46,661 nucleotides of DNA from Bacillota bacterium. Its GTDB lineage: Bacteria; Bacillota; Clostridia; Saccharofermentanales; Fastidiosipilaceae. The notes under the pieces were generated by a model. It saw only the letters and a program-made list of their open reading frames with translations, made no database searches and had not been told where the DNA came from. Shown one piece after another: positions 15,204 to 24,130 of the stretch. A program made the position numbers and the translations under genes. Location of the stretch: positions 1-46,661 of the forward strand of contig JASGUU010000086.1 of assembly GCA_030057555.1 (NCBI GenBank), given 5' to 3'. Every line of letters begins with the position of its first letter. Position 1 is the first letter of the stretch.

Positions 15204-18200
15204 CTAGCGATCGGCGATGCCGAGCGGGCGGCCTTCGTAGTCCATCGTGTTGACCGGCGTGATGACGCCGTTGTTGATGCGGCAGACGGTCCAGAGCGTG
15301 CCCTCCTGATTCGGCACAGCGAACTCCTGCGACGTGCCGTCGGCCAGATAGATCGTGACGCGGGCGCCGGACCGGGCGAGACCGTAGGAGTCGGCCATCA
15401 GCGCCAGGTTGCTGAAGTCGTGCACGAAGAGGGTGTAGCTGCCGCTGTTCCAGTTGCGCAGGGTCAGGGTCTCGGGGCCGTTGCCGTCCTTGTCGTCGAG
15501 ATCAATGGTGACCTCGGGTGCGCCCTCGGGACCCGAGGAGGGATCGAAGGGCCAGACGTGGCAGGCACTGCCGTCCGGCAGCGTGCCGGTCAGGTGGATG
15601 TCGAGATCGTCGGGTGCGTCGCCCCAGGTCAGCACAATCCGCGCTTGACCCGTGGCCAGCTGCGGCACCATCGGCACATCGAGCGTGACAGTCTCACTGG
15701 CCCGGACCGTTACACTGGCGACGCCGTCCTGATAGGCCGGCGAGCGTCCCACGAGGGTGTAGTCACCGGCGGGCAGGTCGACAGAGAAGAGGCCGGCGTC
15801 CTGCTGGGTATTGCCGCTCCTGAGCTCGGTGACGAGCTCGCCTGTGGGGTTATTGAGACCGCGGCGCACCTCGACGGGCGTGTCCATCATCATGCAGCCG
15901 TCGCTGGCGTCGACCACGCGACCGTCCACACGGCCGTTCGCGGCCGGAGGCTGGGTGGTCGTCGGTGGCGGCTGCGTCGGCCGCGGTGTCGGCTGCGGCG
16001 TTGGTGACGGCTGCGGCGGTGTCGGCCGCGGTGCCGGATCGACGACTTCCGGCGGTCCGGGGTAGTCGCCGGGGCCGTCAATGACTTCCTCCGGCGGCAG
16101 CTCGGGCCGCTGGCCGGTGAAGGCATAGGTGACCGCATCGCCGGCATTGATGACCGGTATCAGGTTGGTGCCGTCGGACGTGAAGACCGTGGTCTCATTC
16201 ATCAGGATGGAGCGCACCTCCGCAGCGGTCAGGGAGGGGTTGGCGGCGTAGACCAGCGCCGCGGTACCGGCCACCATGGGCGACGCCATCGAGGTGCCGC
16301 TGTTATCGCCATAGGTCGCATTCGGGTAAGTACTGAAGATCTTCGTGCCGGGTGCGGCGACATCAATGCCCGCACCTATATTGGTGAAGTTGCTGAGCGC
16401 GTAGCCGCGGCGGATGCGCGGGTCATTCCAGTTGGACAGGGAAATAGGTGTGTTTTCGATCGAGGCGACGATCAGGGTGTGGCGACGAGCGGGATCCGTG
16501 CCGGTCATGATACGGTTCATCTCAAAGGCGTGGGAGTCCGCACCTTCTTCGTTGCCCGCGGCCTTACAGATCAGGAAGTCGTAGCCTGCCTGCTCAAGGC
16601 GCAGGCAGAGATCGCCAAAGGCGATGGTCTGCTGTATCTCATCACGGCTTCCGGGGTCGCTTGGTCTACGTTCGCCCACACTGTAGTTCAACACACGACA
16701 GCCCTGTTCGACCATCGTCGTAATCGTAACCTCAAGCTCAAAGATAGTGGAGCGATTCGAGAAAAGCAGCTCACCGGTATTGGGGCTGATATCCATATGC
16801 CAATAGTGGAAGAAGTGCAGCTCGGGACTCCAGTGGACGCCTGATATGCCCTCTCCGTTGTTGCCGATAGCGCCGACGGTGCCGGAAACGTGGGTGCCAT
16901 GAGCCAGATTCCCATAATAATTTGAGCCGGGTGAGCGGTCGGCCTTTGCATAAAAAACTTCAATATCGGCGATGGTCTGAACGGTGTGGGTTGGGAAAAA
17001 ATAGATTCTGGAGGGATCGACCTGCAGATCCGGATGCGAGTATTCGATGCTGCCGTCCGCCACGCCGACGGCAACCGGCTTCAGGTCACGGTTTCTGGCC
17101 CAGGCGCGCGGTGCCTCGATGACCTCGTAGTTCCAGTTGTTGCCGTCGGGATTCTCGAGGCTCCAGCTGTCAAAGCCGCTGTCATTCGGAAATACCGTGA
17201 GCTCCTCATAGTTATGAACATAATTGGGGTGTACCAGCGCGACATTCGGTTCACTCTCTATCATGTTGCGGATGTTTTCCACTTCACTTTCCGGGAGATT
17301 GAAGCGCAGCTGATATTTGTCGATGACCGGGATTTCACCGACGATTTCAGCGTTGTGTCGATAGGCGAGCTGCTCGGCGACACTGCGCGGCGTGCCCGGC
17401 GTCAGACTGACGAGCAGTTCGTTTGTGACCAACCTTCTGCCGTCACCGGTATCACGGATACGGTCCGGATCGGGCGGCGAAGCGAAGGCGGAGGCAAACT
17501 GCAGGTTGAAGGCCCGCGGCTCGGAGAAGCCGAACAGGGTGTCGGCGACGACATAGAGCATGTGGTTCCCGACGCGCGGATCGAGACGGGCGCGGTTGAA
17601 GGGACCCGGGTTGCGGGCGCTGTCGTTGATCGGGTCATCGAGGACAACGTTTCTGAGCTCGCCGTGCTTGTGGAACCAGGAGCCGCTGATGTCATCCAGA
17701 ACATCGTAGGCGTCGATGTTGTTGGGATTGGTCGGGTTCAGCGAGTAGCGGATGCCGCGGATCAGTTGATTCGCGCTGACATCGAGCTCGAGCGTGCCGA
17801 GGTTGCCGTCCAGCGTCTGGGTGCGGCCGCTGAGGCGGATGTCCGGCCGCAGCGGGAAGGAGAAGATGAGAAAGGCGATGAGGGCGATGACGAAGATGCC
17901 GCCGAGAATCCAGGCCACCAGATAGCGTGCCCGGCGCTGGGGGCCGTGAACAGCCGGTCGTGGCGGCCGCGGCGGTCGCGGCGGTCGCGGCGGACGCGGG
18001 GGACGCGGGGGCCGGGGCGGCGTCTGCTGATACGGCTGTTGAGGCGGCGGCTGCTGATACGGCTGCTGAGGCGGCGCCTGCTGATACGGCTGTTGATACG
18101 GCTGCTGGGGCGGCGCCTGAGCCTGCGCGGCAGGCGCACCGCACTGAATGCAAAACTTTGCTCCATCCGGTATCGTGTGACCACAACGCTGACAAATCAT
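15204..18200 (-). CDS. Second membrane-anchored zinc-ribbon S8 protease (paralogue)
   Basis: 998 residues with the same plan as its neighbour: zinc ribbon (CQRC at 3-6, CIQC at 17-20); Pro/Gln repeats and a PPRPPRPPR stretch (about 25-82); a membrane helix (about 93-114); a propeptide; and an S8 domain with Asp382 (VADGSIEYSHPDL), His434 (AHGTHVSG), Asn550 (AAGNEE) and Ser637 (NSGTSMASP). A Pro/Thr linker, one carboxypeptidase-regulatory-like module (about 756-845) and a YfaP-like module (LTWGDAPDDLDIHL) follow. It has one beta module where the paralogue has two. AGGAGG precedes the ATG. The substrate is unknown; maturation of envelope or surface proteins is a reasonable inference. Confidence 0.88.
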   Translation of the reverse strand: MICQRCGHTIPDGAKFCIQCGAPAAQAQAPPQQPYQQPYQQAPPQQPYQQPPPQQPYQQTPPRPPRPPRPPRPPRPPRPPRPAVHGPQRRARYLVAWILGGIFVIALIAFLIFSFPLRPDIRLSGRTQTLDGNLGTLELDVSANQLIRGIRYSLNPTNPNNIDAYDVLDDISGSWFHKHGELRNVVLDDPINDSARNPGPFNRARLDPRVGNHMLYVVADTLFGFSEPRAFNLQFASAFASPPDPDRIRDTGDGRRLVTNELLVSLTPGTPRSVAEQLAYRHNAEIVGEIPVIDKYQLRFNLPESEVENIRNMIESEPNVALVHPNYVHNYEELTVFPNDSGFDSWSLENPDGNNWNYEVIEAPRAWARNRDLKPVAVGVADGSIEYSHPDLQVDPSRIYFFPTHTVQTIADIEVFYAKADRSPGSNYYGNLAHGTHVSGTVGAIGNNGEGISGVHWSPELHFFHYWHMDISPNTGELLFSNRSTIFELEVTITTMVEQGCRVLNYSVGERRPSDPGSRDEIQQTIAFGDLCLRLEQAGYDFLICKAAGNEEGADSHAFEMNRIMTGTDPARRHTLIVASIENTPISLSNWNDPRIRRGYALSNFTNIGAGIDVAAPGTKIFSTYPNATYGDNSGTSMASPMVAGTAALVYAANPSLTAAEVRSILMNETTVFTSDGTNLIPVINAGDAVTYAFTGQRPELPPEEVIDGPGDYPGPPEVVDPAPRPTPPQPSPTPQPTPRPTQPPPTTTQPPAANGRVDGRVVDASDGCMMMDTPVEVRRGLNNPTGELVTELRSGNTQQDAGLFSVDLPAGDYTLVGRSPAYQDGVASVTVRASETVTLDVPMVPQLATGQARIVLTWGDAPDDLDIHLTGTLPDGSACHVWPFDPSSGPEGAPEVTIDLDDKDGNGPETLTLRNWNSGSYTLFVHDFSNLALMADSYGLARSGARVTIYLADGTSQEFAVPNQEGTLWTVCRINNGVITPVNTMDYEGRPLGIADR

Positions 18201-18285
18201 GGCATTCCTCCTGGCGCAAAATGCTTCCGCTTCTTAGCATATATGACAATCGGCTTCAGGTGGGCAAAACGTGACAGTATTTTCA

Positions 18286-18300
18286 TTGACGGATCGTCAA
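18286..18300. promoter_or_regulatory. TTGACG-GAT-CGTCAA palindrome between divergent genes
   Basis: A perfect 6-bp inverted repeat with a 3-bp centre lies in the 232-bp gap between the protease gene (minus) and the helicase gene (plus). Its left arm resembles a -35 hexamer for the helicase direction, but no good -10 box follows at 16-18 nt. On the minus strand a weak promoter (TTGCCC, then TATATG after 18 nt) lies between it and the protease. It could be an operator for either gene. Confidence 0.3.
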
Positions 18301-18432
18301 GGCTCTGTCATCGTCCTTCAGGATCCATGTTACCATGTCAAAAGCAAACATAAATTCGACCCGGCAGAGGCCGTGCCTCGGGTACACAGATCGGGTATGC
18401 CGAGCGGTGTTCTGCGGTGAGGGAGTGTTTAT

Positions 18433-20910
18433 ATGGCAGATAGACTTGAAAGGGAGAGAGACGGCGCGGGTTCTCCGTCTGTGGCCGCTCTTCTCGAGGG
18501 ACTGAATCCCGAGCAGCGCGAGGCGGTCCTGCACGATGAGGGGCCGCTGCTGATTCTCGCCGGGGCGGGCTCGGGGAAGACACGTGTCATCACGCACCGC
18601 ATCGCCTGGCTGATCAGGGTCCGTGGCGTCAGTCCCTGGGCGATTCTGGCGATCACCTTCACGAATAAGGCTGCCGCCGAAATGAAGTCGCGCATCGCCG
18701 ACCTGGTCGGACCGGTGACCCGGAGCATGTGGGTTGGTACCTTCCACTCCATGTTCGTCCGCATTCTGCGCCGCCACCCGCTGGAAACGGGATACTCGAA
18801 GAGCTTTGCCATCATCGACACCGACGATCAGCGCGCTCTGGTGCGCGAAATCATGCGCGATCTCAACGTCGACGAGAAACTGTTTGCCGTCAATGCCGTC
18901 CACGGAGCCATTTCACGGGCGAAGAACCGCATGCAAAGCGCGGCCGAATACCGTGATCAGGCGGGTGCGGACTTCCGCCGGCGTCAGATTGGCGAGGTCT
19001 TTCTGCGCTACCAGGAGCGCCTGCACGCGAACGACACCATGGATTTTGACGACATTCTGGTCGAGACCGTACACCTCTTCGAGCGCCATCCCGAGGTTCT
19101 GGCGGCCTGGCAGGCGCGCTTCCGGTATATTCTGGTCGACGAATACCAGGACACCAACCTCGCCCAGTACCGCGCCGTCCGCCTGCTCGCGGCGGCGCAT
19201 CGCAACATCTGTGTCGTTGGCGACGACGACCAGTCCATCTACAGTTTCCGCGGGGCCGATATCCGCAACATCCTCGAGTTCGAGAAGGACTACCGTCAGA
19301 CCAGGGTGATCAAGCTCGAGCGCAACTACCGTTCGACGGGGACGATTCTGGCCGCGGCAAATGCCGTGATTGCCAACAACGGGTCGCGGAAGGAGAAGAA
19401 GCTGTGGACCGATGCCGGGGAGGGAGAGCAGATCACCTTTCTCCGGGCGGCCGATCATTTCGAGGAGGCACGCTTCATCGCGACCGAGATAGAGCGCCAT
19501 GTGAAGGACCATGTCGGGCATCACTGGCGCGATGTCGCAGTGCTCTACCGTGTCAACGCACTCTCGCGTTCAATTGAGCTCGGTCTGCGCGAGCGCGGCA
19601 TTCCCTACCGCATCCATGGCGGGCTGCGCTTCTATGACCGGCGGGAGATCAAGGACGTTCTGGCCTATCTGCGTCTGATCCAGAACCCCGGTGACGACCT
19701 CTCGCTGACACGGGTGATCAATGTACCGAAGCGCCAGATCGGACTGGTGACGCAGGAGGCGGTTCGCAGTCTCGCACAGCGCGAAGGACTGACGATGTTA
19801 GAAGTCTGCCGCCGGGCCGGCGGTTATCCGGAACTGCGGCGTTCGGCCGGGCGCCTGCTGGGCTTTGCCGCCCTCATCGAACAGCTGCGCCGGGATCTGG
19901 CAGCTTCGGATCTGACACTCCTCGAGTTTGTCGAGCATGTGGTCGACAGAAGCGGTTTGATGGACGAGATTCTGAATGCCGGGGAGAAAAACCGCGAAGA
20001 CAGCGTCGAACGCGTGCAGAACCTGCGCGAGCTCGTCTCCGATGCCGGGGAGTTTGAAAGCAGCTTTTCCCTGATCGGCGAGCCGGAGGAGGGTGCGACG
20101 CTGGAGCTGGTCACCGACGAGGACGGCGGCGAGACGCTCGCAATCCGGCTTCCGGAGGGTTCCGATGCGGCGGAAGCCGACGCTGCGATTGACCTCGCCG
20201 TACTGCTCGAGGGCTTTCTCGAACGCGCCACCCTCTATTCGGCGCAGGATCTCACCGACGAGAATGATGACCATGTGCGCCTGATGACCATCCATGCGGC
20301 GAAGGGGCTGGAATTTCCGCTGGTTTTTCTGGCCTGTGCCGAGGATGGCATCTTTCCGGGACGGCAGGCGATGACATCGCCGGCGAGCCTCGAGGAGGAG
20401 CGACGTCTGGCCTATGTCGCCATCACCCGGGCGAAGGAGAGACTTTATATCACGACGGCCCGCTCGCGCATGCTCTACGGCTATGTGCAGGCTCAGCCGG
20501 TATCGATGTTTGTGAATGAAATCCCGCTGGCGTACATGCGCCAGATCGGGGGAGCGGCGGACGATGTCGGCCCGGGAGCGGCTGGCAGTGCCGGCGCGGC
20601 GGGACAGGAACCGGTCCGGGGCCGGCGTCCCTCCGGAACGGGGCGTCAGCCGGGCTTCGGGGTTTCACCGGTTTCCTTTCTCGAACGACGGGCCGCCCCG
20701 CCGCGGCGCCCGACGCCTGTGCGACGGGCAGTTGAGCCGGATGACTACCGGGTCGGCGGCCGGGTCACGCATCCCCTGTTTGGGCGCGGTGTCATACGCA
20801 GTGTCGAGGCAATTTCAGGGGACGTGATTCTGGAGCTGGATTTCGGCGGCCGAACGAAAACCCTGCTGGCTTCGCAGGCGGATCTGACGCTGGCGGATGA
20901 TGACAGATGA
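18433..20910 (+). CDS. pcrA: ATP-dependent DNA helicase, PcrA/UvrD family
   Basis: 825 residues, superfamily 1A, 3'-5' polarity expected. Visible motifs: Q-motif LNPEQREAV; Walker A AGAGSGKT at 43-50; motif Ia ITFTNKAAAEMK; Walker B VDEYQDTN; motif III VVGDDDQSIYSFRGAD; motif IV ERNYRSTGTIL; motif V/VI MTIHAAKGLEFPLVFLACAEDGIFP and EEERRLAYVAITRAKERL. The C-terminus carries the Tudor-like PcrA domain (GGRVTHPLFGRGVIRSVE), which in related proteins contacts RNA polymerase. GAGGGAG precedes the ATG. PcrA acts in excision repair, replication and removal of stalled complexes. It is followed closely by the HD phosphohydrolase gene. Confidence 0.95.
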   Translation: MADRLERERDGAGSPSVAALLEGLNPEQREAVLHDEGPLLILAGAGSGKTRVITHRIAWLIRVRGVSPWAILAITFTNKAAAEMKSRIADLVGPVTRSMWVGTFHSMFVRILRRHPLETGYSKSFAIIDTDDQRALVREIMRDLNVDEKLFAVNAVHGAISRAKNRMQSAAEYRDQAGADFRRRQIGEVFLRYQERLHANDTMDFDDILVETVHLFERHPEVLAAWQARFRYILVDEYQDTNLAQYRAVRLLAAAHRNICVVGDDDQSIYSFRGADIRNILEFEKDYRQTRVIKLERNYRSTGTILAAANAVIANNGSRKEKKLWTDAGEGEQITFLRAADHFEEARFIATEIERHVKDHVGHHWRDVAVLYRVNALSRSIELGLRERGIPYRIHGGLRFYDRREIKDVLAYLRLIQNPGDDLSLTRVINVPKRQIGLVTQEAVRSLAQREGLTMLEVCRRAGGYPELRRSAGRLLGFAALIEQLRRDLAASDLTLLEFVEHVVDRSGLMDEILNAGEKNREDSVERVQNLRELVSDAGEFESSFSLIGEPEEGATLELVTDEDGGETLAIRLPEGSDAAEADAAIDLAVLLEGFLERATLYSAQDLTDENDDHVRLMTIHAAKGLEFPLVFLACAEDGIFPGRQAMTSPASLEEERRLAYVAITRAKERLYITTARSRMLYGYVQAQPVSMFVNEIPLAYMRQIGGAADDVGPGAAGSAGAAGQEPVRGRRPSGTGRQPGFGVSPVSFLERRAAPPRRPTPVRRAVEPDDYRVGGRVTHPLFGRGVIRSVEAISGDVILELDFGGRTKTLLASQADLTLADDDR

Positions 20911-20926
20911 GGGAGGGACGGAAGAG

Positions 20927-21568
20927 ATGACCGGGATGACGGGTGGCTTCTACGCCATGATCAGCCGCATGCACCTGATCCAGCGCTGGAGCCTGATGCG
21001 CAACAGCAGGGAGGAGAATGTGCAGGAGCACTCGCTGCAGGTGGCCGTGCTGGCCCATGCGCTGGCGCTGCTGCGGCGCCGCCGCCCCGATGCCGCGGAA
21101 ATCCCGCTGCCGGATCCGGAGCATGTGATGGCCCTCGCGGTTTTCCACGACGCATCCGAAATCCTGACGGGCGACATGCCGACACCGATCAAGTACCTGA
21201 ACCGCGATCTCGCCTCTGCCTACCATGTGGCGGAAACGCGGGCCGTTGACCGTCTGCTGGCCATGCTGCCGGCCGGGCTGCGCCCAGACTACGAGCCTTT
21301 GCTGCGCCCCGATCTCGACGACCCGCTCGAAGCCGCCGCCTGGCAGCTGGTGAAGGCGGCCGACCGCCTCGCCGCCCTGAGCAAATGCATCGAGGAAGAA
21401 GCTGCCGGCAACCGCGAGTTCTGTCGTGCCCGTGCCCAGATTGAGGCCCGCCTGGAGACCATGGAGCTGCCGGAGCTGGACATGTTCCGGGAGCGCTTCG
21501 AGGACGACTTCGCCCGCTCTCTGGACGAGCTCCAGACGCTGGTGGAGGGTGAGGGCGACACGGACTGA
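20927..21568 (+). CDS. yfbR: HD-domain 5'-deoxynucleotidase, YfbR family
   Basis: 213 residues. The start FYAMISRMHLIQRWSLMRNSREENVQEHSLQV is characteristic of YfbR, with the first metal His in EHS. The HD pair lies in AVFHDASEILTGDMPTPIKY and the later Asp in KAADRLAALSKC. YfbR proteins dephosphorylate deoxyribonucleoside 5'-monophosphates. The ATG at 20927 was chosen for the GGGAGGG 9 nt upstream; earlier ATGs (20897, 20900) overlap the helicase and lack a site. It lies 16 nt after the helicase stop, so the two are likely one operon. Confidence 0.88.
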   Translation: MTGMTGGFYAMISRMHLIQRWSLMRNSREENVQEHSLQVAVLAHALALLRRRRPDAAEIPLPDPEHVMALAVFHDASEILTGDMPTPIKYLNRDLASAYHVAETRAVDRLLAMLPAGLRPDYEPLLRPDLDDPLEAAAWQLVKAADRLAALSKCIEEEAAGNREFCRARAQIEARLETMELPELDMFRERFEDDFARSLDELQTLVEGEGDTD

Positions 21569-21594
21569 GAGGCCCCGGGGCTGCCCGGGGCCTC
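21569..21594 (+). terminator. Very stable GC hairpin abutting the yfbR stop codon
   Basis: GAGGCCCCGGG (21569-21579) pairs perfectly with CCCGGGGCCTC (21584-21594) around a GCTG loop, immediately after the stop. No T-run follows, so it may be a 3' stabiliser or part of a factor-dependent terminator rather than a canonical intrinsic one. Confidence 0.5.
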
Positions 21595-21928
21595 CGGCGC
21601 GGGCCGGGTGAGCAGCAATCATCCGACTGTACGCGTGTTGGCGTGCAGGAGTCGCATTTCGGCAAATTGGACCGAAATGGCACAGCCGCACGGCGTGTAC
21701 ACGTAAATCCGTGTATTATGTCTTGATTATGTTCACACACGAGACAAGCGGCTCAATTGCGGTTATCATGCATCCTGCTCTTCGTACCATGTGGCCGCAG
21801 CATGACGGAGCTGAATATTACAATTGTGTTACAATTGATCGCCGTTCGTGTTTGATGCGGAACGTCCGTGCCCTGTGCGGAAATCGCCTCAACCGAGGGA
21901 CTGATCCACGAAAGGCTGCATAACCATC
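21595..21928. other. Intergenic leader with a TTACAATTG direct repeat
   Basis: This stretch upstream of the dockerin gene has no gene. It contains TTACAATTG twice (21818-21826 and 21829-21837) with an 11-bp period, one helical turn, which could be a pair of regulator half-sites or overlapping TACAAT -10 boxes. No convincing -35 was found. The local composition is more AT-rich than its surroundings, as expected for a promoter region. Confidence 0.35.
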
Positions 21929-24109
21929 ATGAGAGTCAGGCGGAAGCGGGCCTTTGCCCTTATCCTTCTCATAACCCTGCTGCTGGCACCGCTGGGAGAG
22001 CTCGGAGCGACTGCCGGTCCCTATTACTATCGTGTTCGTCTCAGCTGGGCTGATGCAGCGTCGCAGAAGGGCGCTTTTGTTATCCTGCAAAACGCCATCA
22101 ACATGGCTTCCAGTCTGCCGGGTTATAAGGTTTTTGACGAGGAGGGCAGGGTTGTCTGGCCCGAGGAGGCGACTGAGCCGCCCGAAACCACGCCGATCAG
22201 TCCTGAGGATATCGACCTTTCCCGGCTGACGCCCGCCCTGCGCGACGAATACCATGCTGCACTGACTGCACTCACGGCCGCCAGAGAGGCGGTGACAACG
22301 GCCGACAACAAGCTGCGCAGTTACGGTGGCGTACCGGTGCTGCCGGGCGACTACTACGAAAAGCGTGAATGGCTCGACAGACTCAACGCCGGCGGGACAC
22401 CGATCCAGGCCGCCACGGTCAGATACCATAATCTCTACAACATTGGCACCACGCCTGATACGTCGCGTGTCGACGGTGCCAGAATCAACGGCACCGTATT
22501 CGCCATGGGGGAGAAGGTCAGTGATCCCGCTCTGCGCGAACGCTATCGCCTGCCCTGGACGAGTTACGAGCGGGCGGCGACCGGCGGTGCCATCTATATC
22601 CGCGAGCGCTTCATCGACCGTGGTCAGGACACCAACTATTTCCAGAAATTCAATGTGGCCCATGATTCGCAGACCCCTCTGTGGCACCAGTACATGCAGG
22701 GCATACAGGCTCCCTGGTCGGAGTCGCGGCGGCTTTATGCCGCCTACGCCAACTCGAATACCCTGTCGGGTGAGATATTTTTCGAAATTCCGGTCTTCCC
22801 AGGCCTGCCGAACGCCGATCTGCCGCAGCGGGCCCCGGGCGGAGGCGCAGCTGCGGAAGGAGAGGACGGGACAGCTGCCGAGATGCCGACCGGCTCCGAA
22901 TTCCCGTCCGGAGAGACGGAAGCGTTGGGCGAAGAGCCGGCAGCCACGATAACGGAGGCAGCGGAGCCTGCCGACCCGGAAGCGACCGGGACGCCGGACA
23001 GCCCCGCCGAAGCCTTATCACCGGAGACAAGCGGTGTCGCTGTGCGTTCCGTCCGTTCGCAGCCGCAGACGGACGAGAGCACGATGGGAGAGACCGAGCT
23101 CTTCCCGGGTCAGCTGCTTTCTCCGGTTGACTATTCACAGCTCGACGCTGCCCGCGACGCGGTCTTTATCGGTGAGCTGCAGCAGTTCCCGACCAGCTAT
23201 CATGAGGCGCTCATCGCGCTGCACCTGTCGTACCCGCAGTGGCGCTTCATCGCCGTGCCCGCCCGGGATACCTGGGACAACATCGTGCTTGAGCAGATGA
23301 CGCCGCGGCGCAATCTCATCGAGGACACGCCGGACAATAACGCCGCCGGCTTTGTCGCCAATCATGTTGTCGAGGACGGCTCCAATTTTGTTCAGGTAAC
23401 CCGGAAGGCCGTCGAGTATTACATGGATCCGCGCAACTTCCTGACCGTACCCTACATATTCATGTTTGAGCGCCTGAGTACACTGAGCCCGGCCCAGACC
23501 CTGGCCGGTGTGCAGAAGATCTTTGAGGGCAACAGCGACATGCTGGCCATCGCCCAGATTGTCTTCGATGCAGCCAGGGCGACCAACACCTCGGCCTACA
23601 TGCTGGCCGGCCGCATCCGCATCGAGGTCAGCGAAGGCACGCGCATGGCCAACAACGCCCGCGGAACCATCGACGTCAGGTATCCGCCACTGCGGCCCGG
23701 CGCGGATTCGCTTTCCTTCATGAGCCGCGAGCAGCAGATCGCCGCCCTGAGCGCTTACATCAACGGCTATGAAACAGCCCGCCTGCGCTACGAGCAGTAT
23801 CAGACGGATCTCGCGACCCTACAGACCGCCCGTAGCGCACTCGCCGCCGCCCGGACCCGCTACGATCAGGCCAAAGCCGCCGCGGAAGCCTATCTGGGAG
23901 GATCGCTGCCTCTGGATCCGGGCGACCTCGACGGCAACGGCAGGGTGACAACGACTGACCTGCTGCTGCTGCGTCAGGCCCTCCTCGGCCTGCGCACGCT
24001 GACGGATGCACAGTGCCGCGCCGCCGATCTCGATGGCAATGGACGGGTCAGCACAACGGACCTGCTGATCATGCGCCAGGCTCTGCTTGGCCTGCGCCGG
24101 CTGTACTAG
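21929..24109 (+). CDS. Secreted dockerin protein with a rearranged glucosaminidase domain
   Basis: 726 residues: signal peptide (1-29); SPOR-like segment (31-77, YYYRVRLSW then GYKVFDEEGRVVW); a block matching the C-terminal half of clostridial beta-N-acetylglucosaminidases (about 165-294: YHNLYNIG, GGAIYI, GQDTNYFQKFNV, QYMQGIQAPWSES, FEIPVFPGLP); an acidic/Pro linker (295-400); a block matching the N-terminal half (about 416-570: FPTSYHEALIALHLSYPQWRF, RNLI, YYMDPRNFL, IFMFERLS, YMLAGRIRIEV with candidate catalytic Glu566); a coiled-coil-like stretch (600-655); and a two-repeat dockerin (665-726, DLDGNGRVTTTDLLLLRQAL twice). The halves are in reverse order to the usual family, so the domain appears circularly permuted. 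The next gene encodes a cohesin-like protein, a natural partner. Confidence 0.82.
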   Translation: MRVRRKRAFALILLITLLLAPLGELGATAGPYYYRVRLSWADAASQKGAFVILQNAINMASSLPGYKVFDEEGRVVWPEEATEPPETTPISPEDIDLSRLTPALRDEYHAALTALTAAREAVTTADNKLRSYGGVPVLPGDYYEKREWLDRLNAGGTPIQAATVRYHNLYNIGTTPDTSRVDGARINGTVFAMGEKVSDPALRERYRLPWTSYERAATGGAIYIRERFIDRGQDTNYFQKFNVAHDSQTPLWHQYMQGIQAPWSESRRLYAAYANSNTLSGEIFFEIPVFPGLPNADLPQRAPGGGAAAEGEDGTAAEMPTGSEFPSGETEALGEEPAATITEAAEPADPEATGTPDSPAEALSPETSGVAVRSVRSQPQTDESTMGETELFPGQLLSPVDYSQLDAARDAVFIGELQQFPTSYHEALIALHLSYPQWRFIAVPARDTWDNIVLEQMTPRRNLIEDTPDNNAAGFVANHVVEDGSNFVQVTRKAVEYYMDPRNFLTVPYIFMFERLSTLSPAQTLAGVQKIFEGNSDMLAIAQIVFDAARATNTSAYMLAGRIRIEVSEGTRMANNARGTIDVRYPPLRPGADSLSFMSREQQIAALSAYINGYETARLRYEQYQTDLATLQTARSALAAARTRYDQAKAAAEAYLGGSLPLDPGDLDGNGRVTTTDLLLLRQALLGLRTLTDAQCRAADLDGNGRVSTTDLLIMRQALLGLRRLY

Positions 24110-24130
24110 ACGCCCGGGATATTCTGCCCG

